A stretch of 64,000 nt of DNA from Chthonomonadales bacterium (GTDB lineage Bacteria > Armatimonadota > Chthonomonadetes > Chthonomonadales > CAJBBX01): contig DAIDHP010000014.1 of NCBI GenBank assembly GCA_027459625.1, forward strand, positions 20,542 to 84,541, in the 5' to 3' direction. Under the pieces are notes generated by a model, which was not told the DNA's origin, ran no database searches, and saw only the letters and a list, made by a program, of their open reading frames with translations. Position numbers and translations under genes: made by a program. This document shows, piece by piece, positions 9,251-18,657 of this stretch (positions within the stretch are counted from its first letter, which is position 1; each line of letters starts with the position of its first letter).

Positions 9251-9293
9251 TTCGGCTTCCATCCCGATGCGTACCGGGGTAGGTCCAGCCGAA
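9251..9293 (-). other. hairpin in the flgF-flgG spacer
   Basis: The 141-bp spacer between flgF and flgG contains a stem with TTCGGCT/AGCCGAA outer arms and ATCCCG/CGGGGT-like inner pairing. Further toward flgG, at about 9185-9210, a second small stem (GAGATA/TATCTC) occurs. Neither has a T tract. They could be a processing or attenuation site between the two rod genes; no riboswitch class is recognised. Confidence 0.3.
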
Positions 9294-9309
9294 ATGAAAT
9301 GGGTCTTAA

Positions 9310-10065
9310 TTATGTCTTAGGCAAATCGCTTACCGTCTGCGATAAAGTGCTGTCCTGTGCGGTTATGGCGTGTTGCGCAGCTTCGTAAGCCCGTTGCACG
9401 GAGATCATCTGAACCATGGCTTTGACGGCGTTGACATTGGCCTGTTCCAGAAAACCCTGTTTCACTTGCGCCTTGGATGGATGGGTTGCGCCATTGATGG
9501 AGAACCAGTTGTTCCCATCCTTGCTGATTGCCGTCGCCGGGGCGTTCACGATCTTCAGTTGGTCCAACAGTTTTCCGTCCGCAAAGACGTTGCCGTTGGA
9601 TGTGATGGTGATGGATTGCGCTTGATTGAGATTGATCGGCCCCTTTTGTCCAAGCACATACTCGTTGTTTTCATCAGCCAAATAGGCGGTGGTTTTATTC
9701 ACAGGTTGCAAATGAAAATTGCCGTTGCGCGTGAATCGAACACCCTGCGCCGTTTGAACCGAGAAGAAACCGTCACCGACGATCGCCAAGTTCAACGGGT
9801 TTTTTGTGTTCGTGAGTTCACCTTCCGTGTAATTCGTGAAGGATTGCGCGGGGGATGTTCCCATTCCGAGAACTCCAACATATTGGGCGGATTGTTCCGG
9901 CGAACCTTGAATTCGATCAATCGCCATCTGACTCAATTCCTGAAATGTGGGAGTATCCTTTTTAAATCCAACGGTATTGATATTGGCAAGGTTGTTGGCT
10001 ATGGTATCCAATGCTGTTTCCTGGGCGATCATCCCGGTAGCGGCGGTGTATATGCCTCTGAACAT
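9310..10065 (-). CDS. flgF: flagellar proximal rod protein FlgF
   Basis: Rod protein, first gene of the operon. The 251-aa product has the axial signature MFRGIYTAATGMIAQETALD-TIANNLANINTVGFKKD, the central IVGDGFFSVQTAQGVRFTRNG and a C-terminal VQMISVQRAYEAAQHAI helix. It is shorter than FlgG and diverges from it in the middle, in line with FlgF. The start at 10065 has a perfect AGGAGGTGA upstream; a GTG at 10077 lies inside that site. A sigma-28-like promoter is visible 60-90 bp upstream. Confidence 0.9.
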   Translation of the reverse strand: MFRGIYTAATGMIAQETALDTIANNLANINTVGFKKDTPTFQELSQMAIDRIQGSPEQSAQYVGVLGMGTSPAQSFTNYTEGELTNTKNPLNLAIVGDGFFSVQTAQGVRFTRNGNFHLQPVNKTTAYLADENNEYVLGQKGPINLNQAQSITITSNGNVFADGKLLDQLKIVNAPATAISKDGNNWFSINGATHPSKAQVKQGFLEQANVNAVKAMVQMISVQRAYEAAQHAITAQDSTLSQTVSDLPKT

Positions 10066-10124
10066 ACTATGTGTCACCTCCTTTCCATATTTCGCGGCTT
10101 TTCTAACATTGTTTCTTACATGGA

Positions 10125-10152
10125 TTGTCGGATAGGAATACGGTAATCTTTA
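10125..10152 (-). promoter_or_regulatory. sigma-28 (FliA/SigD)-like promoter of the flg operon
   Basis: On the minus strand TAAAG is followed, 16 bases after TAAA, by TCCGACAA, six of eight bases matching the flagellar -10 consensus GCCGATAA; the usual spacing is 15-16. It points into flgF, whose start is about 60 bp downstream. This suggests that the whole rod/hook/csrA transcript is under the flagellar sigma factor. Confidence 0.5.
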
Positions 10153-10418
10153 GATGTTTTTTACGGTAGAGATATGTAAGAAATAAGACCGCAAAATGCG
10201 AAAGGTCCCACTGCCGATATCATCCGTCATACTTTCGTGAAGGGAACTTGGATCGTCCTATCGGATGTGTGATTGGCACCGAGGGTGCATAAGGCTCTCG
10301 CAACAGGTATGTGTAAAATCCGAGGATACGATTTTTTCCTTGTGCGTCAAATGCGCATTGTCCGCATTTCCGGCGATGACCTGATGGAATTGACTTGAAA
10401 ATAGATGCTTATCTATTT

Positions 10419-10501
10419 AGGTAATTGAATAATTCGATTTTCAGATATTCCGTATAGCGTGAAATGAGCGATATTAGCCTTATTTTCCGAATTTTGCAAT
10501 T
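10419..10501 (-). repeat. dispersed ~87-bp inverted-end element, copy B
   Basis: This copy starts AGGTAATTG and ends in GAATTTTGCAATT, and it aligns along its full length with the reverse complement of the copy at 45112-45198, including the shared centre GAGCGATATTAGCCT. It lies directly upstream of the siroheme decarboxylase gene (its AAGGAG is ~35 bp further on) and may supply part of that promoter. The remaining 10153-10418 stretch holds only small hairpins (for example GCACC-GAG-GGTGC near 10276) and no gene that I can see. Confidence 0.75.
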
Positions 10502-10549
10502 CTCTCTATTGAGAAAATTATGCTGGAAGAGCATATAAGGAGATATTTT

Positions 10550-11671
10550 ATGAGGTGTTGGGAGTGTATGGAGTGTGAATATCGTTTCGAGGGGGAGACG
10601 GCACCTGATAAATGCCCCATCTGCGATGAACTTCGTGAATCTTTTGTGGAGACTCATCCCATTAAACTGGATCAAAAGGATAAACTGCTCTTAAACGAAA
10701 TTCAATCCAGCGTTCCTTTATCGGAAAGACCCTTTCTGGAAATAGGCCGCTTATTGTCGTTATCCGAGACGGATGTGATTGAACGTATAAGGCGATTGAA
10801 ATCGGGGGCGATAAGGCAGATATCCGCGATATTTGATTCGAGGAGTATTGGATATCGCAGCACCTTGGTGGCCTTTAAATTGAAAGCGGATCATCTGGAG
10901 GAGGGGGCGAGGGTCGTCAGCAGCCATCCGGGTGTGAGCCACAATTATAGACGGAACCACCCCTTCAATCTCTGGTTCACTCTCACTATTCCAGGCACGG
11001 CGAGCTTGGAAGGGGAAGTGGATAGGCTTAAACGAAAAAGCGGCGCCGAATTGTCGATCATTCTGCCAACCATCAAGCTGTTCAAAATTGGTGTGAAACT
11101 GGATACGCTGGGCGAAGAGCCTGCGACGCGCAAGGAGAAAGGTCCCGTCGTCAAGGGCTTTAGAGAGGCTCAAAAGCTAACGGACATAGAGATCAGCGCT
11201 ATTCGGGCGTTGCAAAGAGATTTGCCCTTGATTGAGGAGCCCTTTCATAATATTGCGGAGAGGTACGGCGAGGGATTAACGCAAAATGAGCTTTTCGAAA
11301 TGGCGAGGGATTTTCAAGCGCGAGGCGTAATGCGACGATATAGCGCGGTCTTAAGACACCGTAGCGCGGGTTTTTCCGCAAACGCCATGGGCGTATGGGT
11401 TATTCCAGACGAACGGATGGAGGAGATTGGGAATATGATGGCGGAATACGCCGCAGTAAGCCACTGCTATCAACGACCCGCCTATCCCCCAGACTGGCCC
11501 TTCAATATGTTTTCAATGGTGCATGGGCGAAGCGTGGAGGAGTGCGAATCCGTACTCGATGACATTTCACGCAAGGCCGGTATCAGCGATTACGCCAAAT
11601 TATACAGCACGCGAGAGTATAAAAAGGTCCGGGTGAAATACTTCACCTGGACCCCGGAACAACTGAATTAA
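10550..11671 (+). CDS. fused siroheme decarboxylase AhbA-AhbB with N-terminal rubredoxin-like domain
   Basis: AhbAB removes two acetate carboxyls of siroheme to give 12,18-didecarboxysiroheme in the siroheme route to haem (the related NirDLGH act in haem d1 synthesis). The 373-aa protein has two Lrp/AsnC-like halves: residues ~40-185 with H131-NYRR-x4-FNLWF, and ~205-373 with H305-CYQR-x6-WPFNMF and VHG. Both carry the family's His/Arg/Phe-Asn-Leu signatures and a winged-helix start. Ahead of them, residues 1-30 contain C6-x2-C9 and C22-x2-C25, a rubredoxin/rubrerythrin-type metal knuckle. AAGGAG fixes the start at 10550. Automatic annotation would likely call it an Lrp regulator. No other haem gene lies nearby. 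Confidence 0.8.
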   Translation: MRCWECMECEYRFEGETAPDKCPICDELRESFVETHPIKLDQKDKLLLNEIQSSVPLSERPFLEIGRLLSLSETDVIERIRRLKSGAIRQISAIFDSRSIGYRSTLVAFKLKADHLEEGARVVSSHPGVSHNYRRNHPFNLWFTLTIPGTASLEGEVDRLKRKSGAELSIILPTIKLFKIGVKLDTLGEEPATRKEKGPVVKGFREAQKLTDIEISAIRALQRDLPLIEEPFHNIAERYGEGLTQNELFEMARDFQARGVMRRYSAVLRHRSAGFSANAMGVWVIPDERMEEIGNMMAEYAAVSHCYQRPAYPPDWPFNMFSMVHGRSVEECESVLDDISRKAGISDYAKLYSTREYKKVRVKYFTWTPEQLN

Positions 11672-11680
11672 TTAGGAAAA

Positions 11681-11709
11681 GGCTTGCTCCGAGCTAATCG
11701 GTGCAAGCC
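11681..11709 (+). terminator. hairpin between convergent genes
   Basis: GGCTTGC-T-CCGA pairs with TCGG-T-GCAAGCC around a 5-nt loop, ten bases after the stop at 11671 and just beyond the stop of the minus-strand gene at 11718. On the plus strand TCCTATTTT follows. It may serve both converging transcripts. Confidence 0.55.
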
Positions 11710-11717
11710 GATGTGTC

Positions 11718-14700
11718 CTATTTTATGCGATAATAGATCGCACTCGGAATCGTATTCGCTGTGAATTGAAGCCATCCATTGGTTCGTTCAACCGGCACGG
11801 TTTTCACAACTTTGTAATCGCTGTTCAACGCCTCCAAAGCCGGAGTAGCTGTGGAGATGTTGAAGTCTTTCTCTTTCAAGCGTATTGTGAATTGACGAGT
11901 GCGAGGGAATGGAATGATGAGCCAGTACCCTGTTTTATCCTTGTTCATCAGGATACTGCCATCCGTTGCCACCTTTCCGAAATCGACCAAGATCCCCTTA
12001 AGATTTACATGTCTCTCCGGTGGGAGAGTACCCTCCTTAATGGATTCTTCAAGAGGAACCGGTTTGAAGCCTATATCGGCTCCGTTGTTCGACACTGTCA
12101 ATGTGCCAATCATATAGCGATTGTTACCATCATTCAATCCTGTCAGATTAAGCCTGTTGCCATCCGGCTCCGGATTGTACATTCCCGTATACAGAATGTA
12201 CGAACCATCTTTCAGCGTATCCGGAAGCGTTACGGACACGGGACTTCCAACCATATCCCCGAGGCTCCATTGACTTGGAGATGAGGCGATACCCGAGGAG
12301 GTCTGCAGAACGATACCCTCATTCGCGCTATCCTGCGGGTTTGTCAGATGGATGAAAATCACGTATCCTTGCGGCAACTTATCCTTGGTGCGCCAAGCGT
12401 ATGTGATGTCGAATTGGCGAGGACCTGTTTGGTGGAAGGACGGAACATAGGGCGTCGCTTCCCAAATATGCGGTCTGGTTTGCATATCCGTTCGGGAGTT
12501 CGCGAATATCATATTTGGGGTTTCCAAATAGTCGGACACCACTCCGTCCCGGATTGCGGTTGCGGCGAACAGATTTTTGCCTTTGACCTCCCAACCGTAT
12601 TGAGGCAACTCCGCTCCGACATTCCAATGCTGTTTTGCGCCATTCGCCCAAACGCGTAGTCCGTCGTTATATTGCACGTAAACGCGATTAAGAGGATCAT
12701 CCGCGGCGATAGCCTGCTCTATTGGGAGCATCCTGCCATGGACATCGTAAAGGATTAACGATGCCTTGGCCGTTGCATACTGCGATGTGATCGGCCATAG
12801 TAGATTGTGCTCCTCCCATACGAATGGGAGATTTTTATAAAATTGCCCTGCAACGAAGCCAGCGTGCCCATATGCGATCTCCTGCATTCGATACTGATCC
12901 AAGGTTTTCGCATCCGGAACGCGATGCTGCCAGTCTCCTGTGTAACCCGAGGCGAGCCATCGTTCAATATAGCCCATTCCATGGTTGAATTGCAGGGGAT
13001 GAATGCGATCCAGGTCAAAGTTCACGAAGAGGGGCGCTGTCTGTCCTTGATTTGCGGGCCATCCCACTCCGAACTGCGCCTCCACTCCGTCCAGCAATCC
13101 GCTCCAATACCAATGGTTTGCACCTTCGCCGAGAACGGGGCCGTGATGCACTTCGCGGAAGAGCTTCCACAGGTTCTTATGCGCTTCTAAAACAGTATGG
13201 AATTTACCGGCGCCCGGGACATTCGCTCGGAAATCCACATGGAACCACGGGGGAACGGCGGAGTGAACGTCGAGATAACTCATGTTGGGATGAAGTTCTT
13301 TTTGAACTTGGGGTGTGATCATCCTCGCATAATGCAATATCTCCGTGGGCGCCATCGCGTAGGATTGTATGAGGTTCTTCCATGCGGGGATCAGGTTACC
13401 ATTTGAATCTCTGGCGACGTTGTTCACATCATACAGAGCCGCGTTCGGGTAGAAGTCCACGTAATTCTCATGAACACCAATCAGTTCCCCCAACTTTTCG
13501 GCGGTGGAAATCCACGATCTCAATCCTGCGTTGCCGCCCAAATCCGCGTTTGCGGGCAGTGTGTTAGGAAGCTTGTTGTCGTAACCGCCATTTTGCCATA
13601 CATGAACGATTGTGGCGAAATGAGTGAGATGATAACTCGCCAATGTGTTTAACCACTCCCCGTTCTCCTTGAAATTCCCGCCCCAGGTATCCAAAATAAC
13701 CTTGTTCGAAAGCAGTTTGCGATAGGGTGATGGCGGATTGGGCGGCGCGGGGAGAACATCCTTCAGGATCGGGGAAACGAGAAAATCGCCTACTTCATAC
13801 ACCGGATTGCGAATACCCGATGTCAGTGGGAGGTATTCGGCGGTGTATCCATTCAAATCGCTCGCTTGGGATACGGTGTAATCGATATAAGTGTTGGCGA
13901 ATAGCATTTTATCCGGCATGTAAATCACGTTTCCGTAGTAGGGCACGGATATGGTTTTCCTATAATCCAGCGGTCCGAATGTTCCGAAATGCACGGCTGA
14001 GATATGATGAGAGTCGGAATGAATGATCGCTCGGATTGTGTACGGGGGTATGAATTTCAAAGTGGCTGTGACGTTAACGGGCTTCCCGTTAACGACGTAT
14101 TTCGCCACTCTTTTAACTTCATTTTTCGTGGTTTCAGGATATTGCACTATCGTTTTTCTTAAGTTTGAATCCTTGGAGGATTGGAGGGCGTTGAAATCAA
14201 TGGCGGACCCCAAACCCACATCTATGCGCTCACCGGCTGATTTCATCGAGATCCCTTGCAGTAAATCGCTGGGATGCGGAGAGAAGCGAACGGTCACCGC
14301 TGATTCATTCCATTTTAAATGAGGAGTGAATTTACCGGATCCATTTACGACTATCTCTCTGTCACCCCATAGGGCGAAATCAAAGCTCGGATCATGCTTA
14401 GGCCCGGGATCGGTTTCAAAACGGAGTTCGATCGTTTGTCCAGCGTACGGGGTAAGGTCAAACTGATAGTCTGTCCATTTTGAGTCCTTTTTAAGCCGGT
14501 ACATTATCTGCTTGTTGTTAAGATACACGTGAAAACCGACGCCGTCGGATTTCCCAGGTTGCGCCGCTTCATCGCTGAGCGCCACCGCGAAACGGAAATA
14601 CACGTTTTTCGCCTTGGGCAGGCGCAAGTCAAAGATTTGATTGGAAACCCCGGTTCCGTTTCTCCAGGGAGGATGAAGGAGGAACGCCTGTTTTCCGTTT

Positions 14701-14942
14701 TGTATTCCAAATGGCATACAGGCGACCCCCGTTGTGTCGTCGAAATAGGAAACCCAGCCTACGGGCATCTTCCCGCTTGATCCCCCGTAATATTGATAAG
14801 TCACATTGTATACGCCAATATCATCAAGGCGATTAACCCCGTTATGCAGGGGAACAGCGCTCAGTGCGAAGGAACGGAGGGAGTAGAGAAAGAGTAGCGG
14901 AAGAAGAATGGAAAAAGTCATTAGGATACGTTTATATCGCAT
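11718..14942 (-). CDS. very large secreted multidomain glycosidase-like protein
   Basis: A 1074-aa exported protein, probably a polysaccharide-degrading enzyme; substrate unknown. After a Sec signal (MRYKRILMTFSILLPLLFLY) comes a jelly-roll at ~20-190 (HVYLNNKQIMYRLKKDSKW, DLTPYAGQTIELRFETDPG), typical of NPCBM-like binding domains. Next is a beta-sandwich, then a TIM-barrel-like region (~410-740) with TWGGNFKENGEW, GELIGVHENYVDFYP, SYLDVHSAVPPWF and GPVLGEGANHWYWSGLLDG, where Glu and Asp could be catalytic. The C-terminal ~300 residues are beta-sandwich modules. The layout recalls GH101 and DUF5696-type proteins, but I cannot assign the family. GGAGG before 14942 sets the start. Confidence 0.7.
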   Translation of the reverse strand: MRYKRILMTFSILLPLLFLYSLRSFALSAVPLHNGVNRLDDIGVYNVTYQYYGGSSGKMPVGWVSYFDDTTGVACMPFGIQNGKQAFLLHPPWRNGTGVSNQIFDLRLPKAKNVYFRFAVALSDEAAQPGKSDGVGFHVYLNNKQIMYRLKKDSKWTDYQFDLTPYAGQTIELRFETDPGPKHDPSFDFALWGDREIVVNGSGKFTPHLKWNESAVTVRFSPHPSDLLQGISMKSAGERIDVGLGSAIDFNALQSSKDSNLRKTIVQYPETTKNEVKRVAKYVVNGKPVNVTATLKFIPPYTIRAIIHSDSHHISAVHFGTFGPLDYRKTISVPYYGNVIYMPDKMLFANTYIDYTVSQASDLNGYTAEYLPLTSGIRNPVYEVGDFLVSPILKDVLPAPPNPPSPYRKLLSNKVILDTWGGNFKENGEWLNTLASYHLTHFATIVHVWQNGGYDNKLPNTLPANADLGGNAGLRSWISTAEKLGELIGVHENYVDFYPNAALYDVNNVARDSNGNLIPAWKNLIQSYAMAPTEILHYARMITPQVQKELHPNMSYLDVHSAVPPWFHVDFRANVPGAGKFHTVLEAHKNLWKLFREVHHGPVLGEGANHWYWSGLLDGVEAQFGVGWPANQGQTAPLFVNFDLDRIHPLQFNHGMGYIERWLASGYTGDWQHRVPDAKTLDQYRMQEIAYGHAGFVAGQFYKNLPFVWEEHNLLWPITSQYATAKASLILYDVHGRMLPIEQAIAADDPLNRVYVQYNDGLRVWANGAKQHWNVGAELPQYGWEVKGKNLFAATAIRDGVVSDYLETPNMIFANSRTDMQTRPHIWEATPYVPSFHQTGPRQFDITYAWRTKDKLPQGYVIFIHLTNPQDSANEGIVLQTSSGIASSPSQWSLGDMVGSPVSVTLPDTLKDGSYILYTGMYNPEPDGNRLNLTGLNDGNNRYMIGTLTVSNNGADIGFKPVPLEESIKEGTLPPERHVNLKGILVDFGKVATDGSILMNKDKTGYWLIIPFPRTRQFTIRLKEKDFNISTATPALEALNSDYKVVKTVPVERTNGWLQFTANTIPSAIYYRIK

Positions 14943-15060
14943 AGGTCGCCTCCGAAAATTAGTGGAATCAGATGGGTCATGGGTTACCATTCAATCAAAA
15001 GCGTAACTTGCATCCCGTGGGAATTCAGTCAGTCCATAAATATCATTGAATGCGAAAGCC

Positions 15061-17349
15061 TCACTTGAAGGGGTTGTCATCAAACATACGGTCAACCTCA
15101 TCCCGGGAGATGAGTATCTCTCTTGGTTTCGCCCCATCCGGCGGACCGACAATTCCTCGGTCCTGCATATTATCGATGAGTCGCGCAGCCCTGGTATAGC
15201 CTATTTTAAACCGTCTTTGAAGCATAGAAGTGGAGGCTTGACCATTCAATACTACCAATTTCACTGCCGCTTCGAAAAATTCATCATCCTCCTCGCCGTC
15301 CGGATCATTGGAGAACCCGCCGCTTGACGCTCCCACGTCCACGGGCGTAAGAGTGTAGTTCGACGATGTTTTTCTCTCCTTGAGATATTTCACCAAGTCG
15401 TTAGTTTCCTGCTCCGAGAGGAAACACCCCTGCATTCTTATGGGCTTCATCGCGTCAATCGGCATAAAGAGCATATCCCCTCTTCCGATTAGGCGTTCCG
15501 CGCCTGTTTGATCTAAAATGGTTCTGCTATCGACTTGACTCGAAACCGCGAATGCAATGCGGGAGGAGATGTTCGCTTTGATTAAACCGGTGATCACGTC
15601 CACCGACGGACGCTGCGTGGCGATGACCAGGTGTATGCCCGTGGCGCGCGCCAATTGCGCCAAACGACAGATGGATGTTTCGATCTCCGCAGCGGCTTGC
15701 ATCATCAAATCGGCGAGTTCATCCACTACAATTACCAGATACGGCAGTCGTTCCTCGGTATCCACTTTTGAATTGTAGCCATCGATATTGCGCGTGCCAA
15801 TTCGCGCGAATAGATCGTATCTATGGTCCATCTCCTTCAACGCTGCGCGAAAGATTCCCGCCGCCTGTTTTACATCCTTCACCACGGGGTGCATCAGATG
15901 GGGGATTCCATCCCAGAGGGATAACTCCACTCGTTTGGGGTCGATCATGATCAATTGAACCTCATCGGGAGTGGCGCGAAATAGCATGGTGGCGATGAGC
16001 ACGTTCAGACAGACGGATTTGCCTGAGTTCGTGGAGCCGCCGATCAAAAGATGTGGCATCTTGGTGAGATCTGCGAAGCGCGTGGCTCCTGCGACATCCT
16101 TGCCCAACGCGAAGGTGAGCTTGCTCGCTTTTTTCAGTTCAGGGGATTCCAAGCACTCTTTGAGGGTCACAATGCTCGGCGTTGCGTTTGGCACCTCAAC
16201 GCCAATGGCGGATTTACCGGGGATTGGCGCCTCCACTCTTACATTAATCGCCGCGAGAGCCATCGCGAGGTTATCGGCGAGAGATGCGATTTTGCTCACC
16301 TTTATGCCAGGGGCGAGTTGAATTTCATATCGGGTGATCGTTGGACCATGTGCGATTTCAACCACGTTCGAACCGATGTTGAATTGATCCAGAGTCTGTT
16401 CCAATATCCGAATCTTATCGGCGAGTTCCTGCTGGGATCGTTTTGGCGGTTGCACGGGATCCTTGAGTAGGGATATAGGTGGGAGTTCAAAGGAATCCGA
16501 TCCTGTGGAGTGGTCATGAGAATTCGCCGCCGCCTTGGATCGTTCCGAAGAGAGAACGATATCCGTATCAGACTCTTTTTCCGACGTGGCATGGTAGGGG
16601 TCTTGGAGGGGCAGCGTGAGTTGGGTTCCATCGTCGGGGACGGATTTACCAGAAAGCTTGGGAAACAGGCGGATACGCTTTGGTTTTGACTCCTTGTCGT
16701 TTTGCGGCGCCAATGGGGAAGCGGCGGTCTCCTCAGGCGCTATCAACGGATTAGAATCCGGATTCTTTCTTCGTAAACTCACTTCCCCACCGCCGATGCG
16801 CTTTTTAACCGCATTCACCCCTATGTCCGCCGGTTTTCGCAGATAGGCGAGAAGCTCGATGAACGGTTTGTCCACCAATAAAACGACGGAGATGCACGCC
16901 ATGAATATTAAAATCACATATGATGTAATTAACCCGAAAAGTCGATAAAAAATAACTCCAAAAACCGCCCCTATAATTCCGCCCGCAGGAAGGAAATGGT
17001 TGGTATCAAAGGATACGTCATGCAACGCAACGGGAGTGGTGATGTGCCTCCAAATCACATAGGTGAAAAAAAGGAGTATGGATCCCAACGTGGAATGGGT
17101 GAAACTGAGACGATCATAACCAATGAGGAACATCGCTCCCACATACATGGCGATGATAGGGGGCAGGTACGCGCCCGTGCCGGCGACTAAGCGCAAAGAG
17201 TAATCGATGAACGGGGGGATCACTCCGTTTTGAGGCCATGTGAGGGCTAGGAAACTGACTACTCCGATGAAAAAAAGGAGTAAACCGAAAATATCAGATT
17301 TTCTTCTGCTGCGTGAATCCGACGCGTTCATTTGTTTGGTTCGAATCAT
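15061..17349 (-). CDS. ftsK: DNA translocase FtsK/SpoIIIE
   Basis: Septal ATPase that pumps chromosome ends into daughter cells. The 762-aa protein has an N-terminal membrane region with four to five hydrophobic segments (residues ~20-165), a charged linker (~170-300), the alpha/beta motor with Walker A GSTNSGKS (438-445) and Walker B VIVVDELADL (D543-E544), and a C-terminal gamma winged helix (ASTSMLQRRFKIGYTRAARL) that reads KOPS-type sites. Neither ATG (17349, 17331) has a clear ribosome-binding site. A copy of the dispersed element lies right behind its start. Confidence 0.95.
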   Translation of the reverse strand: MIRTKQMNASDSRSRRKSDIFGLLLFFIGVVSFLALTWPQNGVIPPFIDYSLRLVAGTGAYLPPIIAMYVGAMFLIGYDRLSFTHSTLGSILLFFTYVIWRHITTPVALHDVSFDTNHFLPAGGIIGAVFGVIFYRLFGLITSYVILIFMACISVVLLVDKPFIELLAYLRKPADIGVNAVKKRIGGGEVSLRRKNPDSNPLIAPEETAASPLAPQNDKESKPKRIRLFPKLSGKSVPDDGTQLTLPLQDPYHATSEKESDTDIVLSSERSKAAANSHDHSTGSDSFELPPISLLKDPVQPPKRSQQELADKIRILEQTLDQFNIGSNVVEIAHGPTITRYEIQLAPGIKVSKIASLADNLAMALAAINVRVEAPIPGKSAIGVEVPNATPSIVTLKECLESPELKKASKLTFALGKDVAGATRFADLTKMPHLLIGGSTNSGKSVCLNVLIATMLFRATPDEVQLIMIDPKRVELSLWDGIPHLMHPVVKDVKQAAGIFRAALKEMDHRYDLFARIGTRNIDGYNSKVDTEERLPYLVIVVDELADLMMQAAAEIETSICRLAQLARATGIHLVIATQRPSVDVITGLIKANISSRIAFAVSSQVDSRTILDQTGAERLIGRGDMLFMPIDAMKPIRMQGCFLSEQETNDLVKYLKERKTSSNYTLTPVDVGASSGGFSNDPDGEEDDEFFEAAVKLVVLNGQASTSMLQRRFKIGYTRAARLIDNMQDRGIVGPPDGAKPREILISRDEVDRMFDDNPFK

Positions 17350-17402
17350 CGTTTACACTATGCAAATGCCGAGAGATGAGATGTTAAATTCCTTCTCAAC
17401 CG

Positions 17403-17489
17403 AGGTAATGGCAATGTTCGGTAAATGAGGTTAGTCTCACACTTTTTACGCTTGGAGCCATACTCGCAAGATGAATTGTGCAATTACCT
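17403..17489 (+). repeat. dispersed ~87-bp inverted-end element, copy D
   Basis: Begins AGGTAATGGCAATGTTC and ends GAATTGTGCAATTACCT; the left half (AAATGAGGTTAGT) lines up with AATATGAGGCTAAT of the 45112-45198 copy without gaps, and total length is the same 87 bp. It is the most diverged of the four in the middle. It lies just upstream of ftsK. The stretch from 17490 to the next gene at 17752 is AT-rich and holds a short CACGC/GCGTG hairpin near 17700 but no visible gene. Confidence 0.6.
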
Positions 17490-17751
17490 AAACCAGCAAT
17501 ACATAAAGCGAGTGTCGATCACCTATAATGCGTCCATCGACGTCCGAGGACATTCGTTGGAAATTATCAAGCGATTTATGCAATTGCGCATCATTTTAAA
17601 TTATATCAAATGAGTGGGAATAGGTCAATTGACGCACTGAAATAGTACAAGCCGGGAACTATGAAATTAATAAATTGCAAAATCATATTGGTGATTGACA
17701 CGCATGGCTATTGGCGTGTGAAAGAGACATTACGATGCTTTTACAATCATA

Positions 17752-18459
17752 TCACTCGGGAATATATAGCATTCTGCCGCAATTATCACAAAAAACGATC
17801 TCTTCGCTATCCTTGATACGTCGGATGACAGAGTTCCTCAATGTGGTGTGACAGGCGCTGCAGGATTCCGTTTCGATTTTCCCTATACCGATTCCAGCTT
17901 TGCCGGAGCGAAGTGACTCATATTTTTTGAGCATTGCCGAATTGATGGTCGGCGTCAGTTTTTCACGTTCAGCTTTTAGGTTTCTCGCCTCGCTAGCCAG
18001 AATTGACACTTCCTTTTTGTACTCGCTCTCTTTTTTCTTGTAATTTTGTTCGACTTCCATAAGGTGGGCGGTTAACTCTTTTTCCTTATTCTTATTCGCC
18101 TCCGCCTCATCCATCATAAGGAGAATTTTTTCGTCAAGACGGCTACGTTGTTTTTTCAAAGACTCGATCTCTTTTTCCAACGCCGCCAACTCCTTTGGGT
18201 TGGATACTCTTCCTCCGTAAAGGCTCTTATGGCATTCCTTCTCCTTTGCCTCGATATTGGCAAGTTCGAGTTCGGCGTCTTTGATATCCCGCTGCAAATT
18301 CTTAAAGGATGTTTGGAAGGTTTCGTTCTGTTTTAGAGTTTCGTCATAGAGAGCCTTAAGCGCGGAGCCGTTATCCAGTTCGTGATAACGCTTGTTCAAA
18401 TAGGCGATGCGGCTGTCGATCTGCTGCAGTTGGTAAAGGTCTTTTAGCGAGGAATTCAT
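17752..18459 (-). CDS. coiled-coil protein with C-terminal C4 zinc ribbon
   Basis: A 235-aa cytoplasmic protein: residues ~1-175 form a long antiparallel coiled coil (repeated KEKE, ELANIEAKEKE, KKKESEYKKEV), and residues ~195-230 a C4 zinc ribbon, CSACHTTL...FCDNCGRMLY. This is the conserved bacterial family (COG1579, CT398-type) often annotated as a nucleic-acid-binding zinc-ribbon protein; its role is not settled. The segment SLYGGRVSNPKELAALEKEI is the family's most conserved stretch. No partner gene is adjacent apart from ftsK in the same orientation. Confidence 0.88.
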   Translation of the reverse strand: MNSSLKDLYQLQQIDSRIAYLNKRYHELDNGSALKALYDETLKQNETFQTSFKNLQRDIKDAELELANIEAKEKECHKSLYGGRVSNPKELAALEKEIESLKKQRSRLDEKILLMMDEAEANKNKEKELTAHLMEVEQNYKKKESEYKKEVSILASEARNLKAEREKLTPTINSAMLKKYESLRSGKAGIGIGKIETESCSACHTTLRNSVIRRIKDSEEIVFCDNCGRMLYIPE

Positions 18460-18657
18460 TATGTTGATACTCCTTCAATGACATTTTAGCAAAGACCGGT
18501 GCCTGAAGTCAAATCACGCGCATCTGGAAATCATGGAAATCTGAGGGTATAGTCTGATAATCGCAAAATTCAGATCACGCAGGGCATCAAGTTCGATAAA
18601 CCGGATGAGCTTGCGAATGCCCCTAGTAATTCGATTAAACGCTTAGGCTTGCTATGA

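Noticed and set aside
18550..18580. Fifth copy of the dispersed element (TAATCGCAAAATTCAGA)
   Set aside because: Only ~17 bases resemble one end; the interior and opposite end are missing, so it may be chance or a decayed half.
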